Below, piece after piece: positions 1-9,246 of a stretch of DNA of 64,000 nucleotides; the first letter of the stretch is position 1, and each line of letters opens with the position of its first letter. A model generated the notes under the pieces. It saw nothing but the letters and a program-made list of their open reading frames with translations, was not told the origin of the DNA and did not search any database. The position numbers were made by a program, and so were the translations under genes. This DNA comes from Phycomyces nitens (Eukaryota; Mucoromycota; Mucoromycetes; Mucorales; Phycomycetaceae), in contig JAHRBC010000003.1 in assembly GCA_022702545.1 (NCBI GenBank), positions 3,720,001 through 3,784,000 on the forward strand, given 5' to 3'.

Positions 1-2367
1 AGTAGAATTACATTCTCTTTTACCCGATATTCTAATGGGATTTCTCTATTCCAAAAGTGCCTTTGGTGGCCTTTCAATTGGCATTAAACCGCCATCTACT
101 GAAGCGAAAAAGCCAAGAGGAAAACCAAAGGCAAAGGCGACAACCATTACAGAATCAACCATTAACATGCTAGCTCGCGGAATTTCCTCCTCACCTGCCC
201 CACCTCCAAGAGCACCACGAGCCAAAAAAGATCCATCTCTTAAAAAGGAACCTAGAAAAAGAGTTGCCAAAGTGCCAGTGTCATCTGATCCCAATCAAGT
301 CGATCCATCGACTATTGTCAAGAAACCTCGAGGTCGACCAAAAAAGGTCCCCGTGGAAGCATCATCTACCGAACCTTTATCAACCGCAGTAAAACGAACG
401 CTAGAAGATGAACCTGTAGTATCTAGAAAACGACTTGCTCCTTTGAAACCAAATGAAAACACTCTTGCTGAATCAATGAGCGAAATTACATCAGAAAGTA
501 CTACATCTTTGAAAGTAACACCAATTATGTCAAAAGGCACAGATACAGAAAACCCCGTCAAAGTAACAAAGATCCCAAAAACTCCAGGGCAACCGAGAGG
601 ACCAAGAGCAACAAAAAAGCAGATAGAAGATGAAAAGAAGTCTGTAAAACCAAGAGTTTCAGCAAATTCAAAAGCTATTGCGAGTAAAGTCCCAATTGAG
701 ACTACTGAGCCTGTCAAGCCTCTGGTGGTGGTACCTCGGGTCGACACGACTCTCAAGCTTGTTTTAGATTCTGATTATAAATTGGAATATGAAATCCATG
801 GACATTCTAACATGGAGAAGCCCTACACTGCTTTAAACAAAGAAGGCCATTCTGCAAACATATGGGCCTGTGAGTTTGAGCCAACCCTTTCTGAGGACAC
901 ATCGTCAAATGTTCTTGCACTCTGTGGAGCAAATTATGTGTTATTCTTGGATACAGATCAAGAACGCTATGTAAAAAAATTCACACATCCAGAACCAACA
1001 GAAGAATTCTATTGTTTGGCATGGACAACCCTAAAGGGACCAATTGAAATGATGGACCCAAGAGTACCTGAGGATACCAGTTGCAATATTCTTGCTGTAG
1101 CAGGTGAGCAACAGTAAAGCCGTGTAGGCTGTGTATCTAATCAGATCAAACTTATCAAACAGGTCGGCTTGGATCCATAAAGCTGTTTCTCCCACTTCAA
1201 AACGAGTGTTACAAGTACCTGTTTGGTCATGAAAAGGATGTAACAAGAGTCTCGTTTTCAAAGAAGAATAAAAGGTGGCTATTCAGTAAGTTGATAATAT
1301 TACTTTCTCTTTTTTTTTTAAAGAAAAAATAAAATAAAAGGCATTTCCTGATAAATCATGTATGTAATTGTAAAGGTAGTTCTTACGACATGACCGTTCG
1401 CTTATGGGATATTGGGCCACCAAAGTCTTCTGCAAACTCGTATATGTAGGTCAAGCTATCTTGGCTTGTACGATTCTATATTGACTTGAATTTATCTAGG
1501 TGCCTCGCCAAATTCCATATACCATTTGATTATGATGTACCTACTTCACTAAGCGTCTCATACGATATTTCCCAACTGGCCGTAGGGTGTGCGGCCGGAG
1601 ACATTCCTATATTCACAATAGAAAAGAAACAACTAAAGGCATGGGAGAATGCAGTAGAAAAATGGGCAAAAAGTGGAGACCAGCCAAAAAAGAATACTCC
1701 TTCACTTATTAAGCACAAAAAGGTCTTTCCTGCCGGAACCGAATGGCATGAAGGATACGTAGATGATATCCACATCATAGGAAATACAGGAGAATGCGTC
1801 CATAGCGAGATTGACGGCTTGATAGGTAAATTTAGTAGGTCATGTCTTGCAGTCAATTAACATACAATGATAATCAAGTTTCGCGCGGGTCAGACGACAG
1901 AGAGATCATTATTTGGAATCCTGTAACTAGCACAAAAGAAGATGCTGATATCGAAAAGGCAGTTGAATGGCCAAAGGCTGGAGATAAAGTAAATGTACGA
2001 TTCAAGGTCATCGAGCGCTATGGTGAGTCAAAAGGAATTCTAGTCAATATCTTACAAAAGCCATAGATCGCAAGGTACTATTTGGAGGTGATTATGATGG
2101 AAATATCCACATGTTTGATTTGAGTGATGGAAAGAAAAGTCGAACATTGGAGAATGGAATAAAGGAGCAACTTAAACCCACAAAGGTAAGCGGAAACCAA
2201 GGGATATATATATAAAGGCCCTGACATTTTGGAATTTCTAGATATTGTCTGACGAGATACCTACGGGCATCATCAGAGATGTCAGCCTTTCTCATGATGG
2301 AAAAACAATAGTTGCTGTTAGTGCCACAAACAAGGCTTTTGTATGGAAATATAAAGCACCAGCATAA
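1..2367 (+). CDS. EED/LRWD1-like WD40 protein with AT-hooks, 5'-partial
   Basis: A multi-exon gene with at least six introns; the last codon before the stop is GCA, with TAA at 2365-2367. The first ATG is at 35, but the frame is open to the window edge, so the true start may lie outside. The N-terminal ~230 residues are basic and disordered, with AT-hook cores near residues 25-32 (KKPRGKPK), ~97 (KKPRGRPKK) and ~190. WD40 blades follow, spelled across exons: 'GHSANIWACEF', 'LAVAG' joined to 'RLGSIKLF', 'SYDMTVRLWDI', 'YVDDIHII', 'SRGSDDREIIIWNP' and 'RDVSFSHDGKTIVAVS'. The 'NYVD..S...AI.CW' style blade resembles EED (PRC2) and LRWD1/ORCA. Intron 1 is 1104-1162. A chromatin-reading role is inferred from AT-hooks plus this family; which family member it is remains uncertain. 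Confidence 0.7.
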
Positions 2368-2804
2368 ACGATCAATGATAGGAAAGTACCTTGAATGAGA
2401 TTAACAGTTTAATTGATTATTGGTAAATATATGTTGAAAGCTGAACATTTGATTTCAAAATACAAAAAAGGCCCAATTCAACGGTGGATGATGTGCCTTG
2501 AGTTTTATTGTAATATGTAAACAGTATATTTTTTTTGTATAACAAACGATGGGATTATGGTATAGAATGGTTGTTTTTGGTGCAATATCTTGCACATCCA
2601 AATTGCTGTCAAGTCATAGCCTGGCTTTACTGATTGCCTATAACCAAAGAAAAAGTATTCAACACTTTTAGAAATTAATGTATATCCTCAGTGCTCATAA
2701 AACTGCCATAGTAAAATCTTGAAGACTTGTTTAATCTAATAATTAGAATATAATCCTATTGTTGGAACCCAAAATAATGAAAGGGCTTTCTTGGTTCGCT
2801 AATA
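2368..2804. other. Intergenic, AT-rich
   Basis: About 440 bp of AT-rich DNA between the WD40 gene stop and the left transposon terminus. It should hold the 3' UTR of the WD40 gene. I see no coding frame, RNA gene or notable repeat. Confidence 0.6.
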
Positions 2805-2884
2805 TTAGGGGCACGACGTTTTGATTTTACCGGATATTTTAATTGTGACTTGCTGTCCGGTGTCTAACAAATAGATCTGGTCCC
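2805..2884 (+). repeat. Left terminal inverted repeat of the MULE
   Basis: Begins TTAGGGGCACGACGTTTT, then TTTTACCGGA and GTGACTTGCTGTCCGG. The same blocks occur in the same order at the other end on the opposite strand (13364 back to about 13278). The left copy has one terminal motif where the right copy has two. Confidence 0.75.
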
Positions 2885-4547
2885 TAACACTGCAATATTT
2901 CTTCTATAAATGGCATGCGTTAAAAAGGACTCTAATTCATAATGGAGGTGGAATATTAACTTTAGTTTGTATTCTCAATGTATATTTGTGCCATTGAGTG
3001 TATATTGTGGTAACAAACTTTATGAAAACATCCAAACACCATGATATCTGAAGATTGTATATCCTATCAAGAAACGTCGTGTCCTGAGAAACATCGTGCC
3101 CGCTTAAAATGTCGTGTCCCAAGAAACGTCTGCTCCCATCCAGAGTTATCTGAGTTAAAAAAATTCAAAATATCGTGCCCAATAACGAAATGATCTTACT
3201 CGTTATTTTTATTAAAAATAAATTTTAAGATAGTGTATATCTTTTTAAAACATATTCAACTATTATAATAGCTGCTTTATTCTTAAATATGAATTTTTTT
3301 CATAGTATTTATGTTAGGCAAAGTCTAATGAGACATGTTGTGTAGCATCAAAAAATATGTGGTGTCACAGTAAACCACGAAAAACAACAAAAAAGTATCA
3401 ATTAGTTTCGCAAATATTTTCAATGGATTTGATAATCGAAAATAAATATGTATTGCGCTTCACATTTACATTTAGAGTATTTAAAAGAATTATTATATTA
3501 TATTATAATAATTTGGTATATTATACTTTTTTATACTATATATTCTCACTGTAACTATCAAGTGAAAGAATCAAAGACTTTGTCTGAAGAAAATCTAATA
3601 TTTGCGAATATTGTGATGTGTTCAAATTCCGTAGACAAATGAAATACATTTATGGGTTGATGAGTAAGCATTTTGTGGCTTAACCTGAAATTAGAATCAT
3701 ATATTTATCATTTTCTACGATTTATGTATAAAATAAAATAATCCATGAAAACTAGACATTTTCTGAAAACTTTGATGATGAACAGGATGTCATTGATGGC
3801 TTGCAAGTCTATAAAAGTTTACACGGTTATAGATATATATTTCTTACATAATATACCTGTTTTTATTTTTTATTTTTTATTTTGATTCTTGTTTTAAAAT
3901 GTCTTTCTTGTATTTCATTGCAATATATTCAAGAGATATTTCATCAAAAATATAAAAAATAAAAAAATATCTAAAAATTGTCAAACAAATTAGAAATTCA
4001 AAAATCTATAAGTAATATATAGATACTGCAAAAGTTTGATAAAAAATAAATGAGTAAAAAGTGATTCTACAACCAAATACATTTTATTTTTTCATTGATA
4101 AAATCCAAAATTTTCACATATTATAATCATTTTCTCATAATTGAGTGATTATAATCAAATGAAAATTTGTTTATACACTTTAATATATTATGGTTATTTA
4201 TGCTTAAAATTACATTGATATATCTCTTGAAATGATTGAATAATCACTTGAATACTCAAGGTATCGCATATCTCAAAGAGATTTTGATCGATCAGTGTAA
4301 CATAAATCTTAATTTATGAGCTGTGATTTGTTGATTGTGTTTGTAATTAGCAGAGTAAACAAATTCCCACGAATAGTTTTCATGCAAAGGCAGTACAGAG
4401 AATCATTAAGCTTGTGAGCGATGGACTTGATTAATACAAAGAAACAAATTGATATAATGGATATATTTAAGAGAAGTCTAGCTAATAAAGTGAATGATAA
4501 GTATGATAATAATAATAGAAGTAAAGAGTAAAAGAAATATAGAAAAG
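2885..4547. other. MULE left arm, non-coding
   Basis: Very AT-rich arm between the left TIR and the end of the transposase gene. Apart from the tandem motif cluster at 3072-3180, it shows only homopolymer and AT tracts. Short open frames here have no recognisable content. It could include the 3' UTR of the transposase. Confidence 0.55.
3072..3180 (+). repeat. Cluster of five copies of the transposon terminal motif
   Basis: Imperfect copies of AAACGTCGTGCCC start at 3072, 3089, 3107, 3124 and 3168. The first four are spaced 17-18 bp. They point the same way as the motif at the right end of the element (13327 and 13346) and opposite to the left terminus at 2808. They may be subterminal transposase binding sites, or the remnant right end of a smaller related element spanning about 2805-3184. 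Confidence 0.65.
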
Positions 4548-7500
4548 TTAATTAATGTTGGTGAGATCGACAATTTCATCTGGATGCGAGGAAAGAGAAA
4601 GCATGGCATTTCTGCGATCATGCTTGTTGAACTCTTTTAGTTTGTTCCAATGACTATCAAAGTTATCCAGAATGTTATTCCGTTGGAATCCAAGAAAGAA
4701 CAGTGATGATATGGTCGGCCATTTTCTAGAGGTGTTTCTAGATAGGCTGACAGTTGTCCAGTGATTATTGTTAACATGATTCAAGATCAGAGGTTGGATG
4801 CTTTGTTTGTTGTTTTTTGGAATGTCAAAAGGCAGGAAAGAGGCGGAAGGAATTGATTGGTTGTCTGAATAGACGCAGACTGGTCTTTGGTATGTGTCGG
4901 GAGCTAACTGAGCACAGTCGGGTGTGCTAAACCACATACTGGCATTTGTGCATCCTGGGATTGTTGTATCGTTGTTGTTGTTGCTGTCAAGATTGGAGCC
5001 GTGTTTCACGGTTTCCTCCAATTGTTTGACATCCGTGCCAAAGGTACTGGCATAAAGCACGCTGTGCTGAGGAAGTGCAGCAAGCATGTCCCTTTTTACA
5101 AGTGGGAACTTGTTTTGATCCTTGTAGACCAAGTGTGCCAGCACACGAAATCCACACCATCCGTCAGGAATTGGGTTGAACCCACCCTTGATATCATTTG
5201 ATATCTCTTTCGAGACAGGAAAGGTTGGCTCATACTTGGCCCTTTTGCCAACAGATGTACGATGATCGTACTCGTATTCATCTTGGGCAGTTGCTGGTCT
5301 CTTGAAACCTTTAATGATTGGAGCATCGACTAAAGGTATGGTTATTAATCAGTATTGTTTTTGGCAGTAAATTATCCTTGAAAAACAAACAATTCTTACC
5401 TGGGTCGAGAGGCTCTTGTTTAATTTTTTTAATATTTTTTTGTGTTTTCTTCACATTCTTGGCAGTTGCATCTTTTCGAGAAATTCTCCTGGCTTCCAGC
5501 TTAACCATGGCCTTAAGACCAGCCTATAATTTTAGAAAAATATTAATATCATCTCATATCAATATATATATGTATATATCTTACCCGCCCCGAAAGAATA
5601 CTGGTCTTTCTCCAGATTGCACGGCCAAAGTCCTTTGGCAAGTACTTTGGGCGACTGCTGCCCTTACGCCTTCCAGGGAACTTCACATTCTCTGGGGCCT
5701 GAAGTTTTATAGCGGGATGACCAGTTTTACCATCAAACCCAGCTGTAGTTTCACTTAGGATCTTGATAAGGTTGGCAACTTGTTGGTTGCCCTCACAAGA
5801 GCGAAAGAGGGTTTCTATCCTGATGATCTCGTTCATCCACTCCTCTGGCTCCTCAGAAGACAATGGGTTTGTTGGGATGGTGTTTCCCGGACCTTCTCTT
5901 TCAACAGGGTCGATGATCCACCTTGCTGGAATGTCCGTAAGCTCTATGCTTCTTCCATTGGGCAATGTATGGTGACAAGGCAAGCCATACTCCAATCTGC
6001 ATTTGCAAAGACAATCTTTGTCGTTACCGCCTTTCAAACGAAGCTCCTGATCAAGAACAAGCAAGGCTCGCTTGGAGACCTTCTTGAACAGGTTTTCAAG
6101 TAGCTTGTTCCGGCCAACCAACATATCGACAGTGTTCGATTCTCTGATCTTGATGGCGCTAAAATCTCTTTCGAGCCTGTTGACATATGTGGCTACAGCG
6201 TCGAAAGCTAGCCCCAAAGAAGAGATGGCAGATATTCCTCTTTTCAAAGCTTGGTGGGCGCTTTCAACTCTTTGGGTTGTTGTACACCCAAAATGCATTT
6301 GCTTGCATGTCAAATATCCTGCCCACTTCTCTCGGCACTTGACCCATCTGCTGGTGAAATACAAGGAAGCGGAAACCTTCTCCTTTCCATCCTCTACATC
6401 CAAACCGGCAGAAACAGCATTGAACTTTGTGAGGGCCACATCAAACTCCTCCTTATCCGTACTGTGAATCATACGACTGACATACTCCATCAGCACCTCC
6501 TTCTCAGCCACAGACTTTAGTTTTCCAGAAAAGGCTTTCTCAACACTATTTAGCATATGCCAGTAACACAAGAGTTTGACATTATCTGGGAAGACAATGT
6601 CAAGGGCACTCATTAATGCAGCACATTTGTCTGTCACAAACAAGGTGTTGGATGGCATGTCTCTGAAAACGAGCCTTTTCAACTGCTCCAGAAACCAAAG
6701 GTAGCTGCCTTGTTGCTCGTTGGATACCCAGGCAAAGGCAATTGGAAACGACTTAAGTGTTTCTCCAAGGTTGTGCACACCTTCTACACAGATGAGAGGC
6801 ATCTCCAGATTGTTGGTAGAATAGGTCGCATCCACTACCATAACTTCTGGGAAGCGACGGGCTCTTTCCAACATCTTTGGATGACTGAACATGATTTGTT
6901 CAAGCGATCCATTATCGTTGATATTGTATCGCACTTGATACCCTTTTGCTTCCATATCGTTGATGAGCTTGGTGCCTGTGTCCTGTATTCCAGAAGCAGT
7001 TGCACGAGCGAACGCAGCCTTGATATTGTTGATATCACTAACATACAGCTTGTGACCGAACTGTTCATCATCGTTGATGGCTTTCTGAATATCACGAGTT
7101 TTGGCTTTACCCTCGACAAGTCTAACAATCTCTCTGGCATCGTCTACAGTCACCTTTGATAATCTGCCTTTGAGTGTCGATTCTAGACACTCATCATCAA
7201 GAGGATGATTGTGATATGCCTCAATATCGTGGGTGGCTTTCAAAGGAAGATATCCTTTGATGCCCTTCTTGTAGGAAACCTTCAAAAGGTAAGGGCATCC
7301 AGTCATTCCACTCGAGGGAATCCTTTTCCTGTCTTCGTCTTTGATTCCACGGGTGTTCTTATATTGTCCACCCTTGGTGCACTTCAAGTAAACTCGGGTT
7401 GGTTTACGGTCTTTGACTGCAAGAACAAAGTTATTGGCAAGGGCATACTCTTGCATCTTTCCAATTGCCATGGTTATGTCATGTTAGCCATTGGGAGGTA

Positions 7501-7576
7501 GGGTTGGAAGGGCTTGCTGAACAGGATAATATTCCTTTCCGTCGATAAAAATAGATTCTTTATTGGTAGGGTTCAT
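4548..7576 (-). CDS. MULE transposase with C-terminal OTU-like protease domain
   Basis: Three exons on the minus strand: 7471-5585, 5523-5400 and 5329-4548, which join in frame to 930 residues from the ATG at 7471. The N-terminal FAR1-type zinc finger has C31, C59, H87 and H89. The MULE core has 'VVDATYS' (D214), 'VTDKCAAL' (D281) and 'QRVESAHQ' (E403). A SWIM finger follows near 487-501 ('CLCKC...GLPCHH'). Exon 2 is lysine-rich and exon 3 encodes an OTU-like domain with 'PDGWCGFR' near residue 725 and 'NNHWTTV' near 860, giving a Cys/His pair. An upstream ATG at 7576 is in frame but reaches TAA at 7486-7484. So either 7471 is the working start, or the N-terminus carries one nonsense mutation. 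Transposition function is family knowledge; the OTU role is unknown. Confidence 0.8.
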
Positions 7577-7760
7577 AATGAAGCGAGTTCTATAAAGTAT
7601 TTGTGATTTCAAGTTGGTCATGAGAAAAGTGATTTTGTTGTAATCTCCGGGGAAATGACTAATAGATGCAATAGATGATTAGTTCTTACAAGATGAGTAT
7701 ACGAAAGAAAAGAAAGTTTTATTTAAAGTCTTTGAATATCTTTTTCAGGACACAACATTT
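7577..7760. other. MULE transposase upstream region
   Basis: About 185 bp between the transposase 5' end and the LINE target duplication. It should hold the transposase promoter. No coding content is visible, and it continues into the right TIR beyond the LINE. Confidence 0.5.
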
Positions 7761-7775
7761 TATTCCGTAAACTGG
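7761..7775 (+). repeat. LINE target-site duplication, 5' copy
   Basis: TATTCCGTAAACTGG, identical to 13258-13272. The bases outside differ, so the duplication is 15 bp. Confidence 0.92.
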
Positions 7776-7777
7776 TG

Positions 7778-9244
7778 ATGGCTTCCTCCGCTACTATATC
7801 CGATCCGCCTGAACAAGGCACACCGTATCAAAGAAAAACACCTACCAAGTCTGATACCCTTTGGTCTCGAATTGTTTCTTCAGAACGAGTATCGTTAACC
7901 CACAACAGTCAACCCATTCAGAGCAATGAGAACAATGTTATTGTCATGCCATCTCATGTTTGGCGTAATGGCCGTTCACCTGGCAGTGTCATCTTCGATG
8001 TCACTGGCCGTAAGTCGATTGCCCAAGAAGGGCTCATTGAATTGGTCCACGACCAATATCCGTCTCGCCGCTGTATTCTTTTCCACAAGGATGGTCCCCG
8101 TCGCCTCCTTGAGATAAACTTCTCCCCTCAGAACGACATGGACATCCAACGAGCATGTCAAACTGGACTCCACTTCCCCAACGAGAACACTACTGTCCTT
8201 GCCACTTCTGGCTTAGAAACTGGGGCTATCATTCAGCGTGTTCGCCTCTCACGCTTGCCTATTTTTGATCTTCCTGACCTACTTTACGGTCTACGAGCTA
8301 GTCTCGTCCCCTTTGGCCGTGTTCTTGACGTTGGTATTTGTCGTGAACCCAAGTTCCAAACATTTTTAGGTACAGGATACGCCATTCTTGATATCCGCCC
8401 AACCGAGTCTGGAGAGGAATATCCTCGCATGCCCCACAACATTCAGTGGATGGATACCACTGACGGATTCCGCGCAACCACGAGCTCCATGCCAATCTGG
8501 TGCCGATACTGCCATGCAGACGGCCATGACCGCCAAAGCTGCCCTGAAAGCCCAGCAAACAAAAGGCAATGCTGGAACTGTAACCAGAGTGGACATGTCC
8601 GTGACCAGTGCCCACGCGGTCAGTCAAAGAACTCTCGTCCCCGGAAAACCTTCCCTACGACAACCCACCACCATCCAGATGTTGAAATGTCTGAGGCTTC
8701 CACCCTTCGCAACCAGGACACACCTAATGACGATGCCCTTGATGCCGAGATTGCTCGCATTGCGGCACAAGAGGCTGCTGACATTGAAATTGCTGCATGT
8801 GAGGCCGTCGCCAAGGAAACCGCTGCCAGAGAATTAGAAACTCGGTTGACCGCCGAAAGAGAAGCGGTCGCCCTCATTGCTGATTATGCAGCTAATATTG
8901 CTGCCAAAGAGGTTGAAATTTCTGCCTTGAATGCTGCGCTTGCACGCGTAGCTGATTCCGCAACCCTGGCCACACAGACCAACCTAGAAAATACCCGCAA
9001 AGATCTTGCCACACAAGCCTCCCTTTCTGTCCCACTTGGTGACCAAGTTGTACATTCTGCAAGTTCTTTGGTTCTGCCTGCTCTTAGCAAGAATGGACAA
9101 TACCTTAAAGACCTTGAACTCTCCCGTAAAGGTAAGACGGCGCAAACCAAAATCGGGAAAGTTGTTTCCACTCGCTCGAAAGCTGCTGCTCCACCGCCCA
9201 CTGACCCTCCACAGGGTAGTACTAACCCACAATTAACCCAATAA
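7778..9244 (+). CDS. LINE ORF1, gag-like nucleic-acid-binding protein
   Basis: 488 residues from ATG 7778; a GTG one codon earlier lies partly in the target duplication and is not used. Two CCHC zinc knuckles sit near residues 241-280: 'CRYCHADGHDRQSC' and 'CWNCNQSGHVRDQC'. The N-terminal ~230 residues resemble the RNA-binding part of LINE ORF1 proteins. An alanine/glutamate-rich stretch at about 320-410 ('IARIAAQEAAD') is predicted coiled coil. The protein should coat LINE RNA and act as a chaperone during target-primed reverse transcription. The frame is intact. It stops 2 bp before ORF2. Confidence 0.88.
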   Translation: MASSATISDPPEQGTPYQRKTPTKSDTLWSRIVSSERVSLTHNSQPIQSNENNVIVMPSHVWRNGRSPGSVIFDVTGRKSIAQEGLIELVHDQYPSRRCILFHKDGPRRLLEINFSPQNDMDIQRACQTGLHFPNENTTVLATSGLETGAIIQRVRLSRLPIFDLPDLLYGLRASLVPFGRVLDVGICREPKFQTFLGTGYAILDIRPTESGEEYPRMPHNIQWMDTTDGFRATTSSMPIWCRYCHADGHDRQSCPESPANKRQCWNCNQSGHVRDQCPRGQSKNSRPRKTFPTTTHHHPDVEMSEASTLRNQDTPNDDALDAEIARIAAQEAADIEIAACEAVAKETAARELETRLTAEREAVALIADYAANIAAKEVEISALNAALARVADSATLATQTNLENTRKDLATQASLSVPLGDQVVHSASSLVLPALSKNGQYLKDLELSRKGKTAQTKIGKVVSTRSKAAAPPPTDPPQGSTNPQLTQ

Positions 9245-9246
9245 TT

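Noticed and set aside
2796..2804. Target-site duplication of the MULE
   Set aside because: TCGCTAATA on the left and GATCGCTGT on the right share only CGCT; not a real duplication.
3357..3642. Short plus-strand frames in the MULE left arm
   Set aside because: AT-rich, Tyr/Ile/Phe strings with no motif; expected by chance in this composition.
6072..7159. Plus-strand frames opposite the MULE transposase
   Set aside because: They are antisense to a confident exon and show no domain features.
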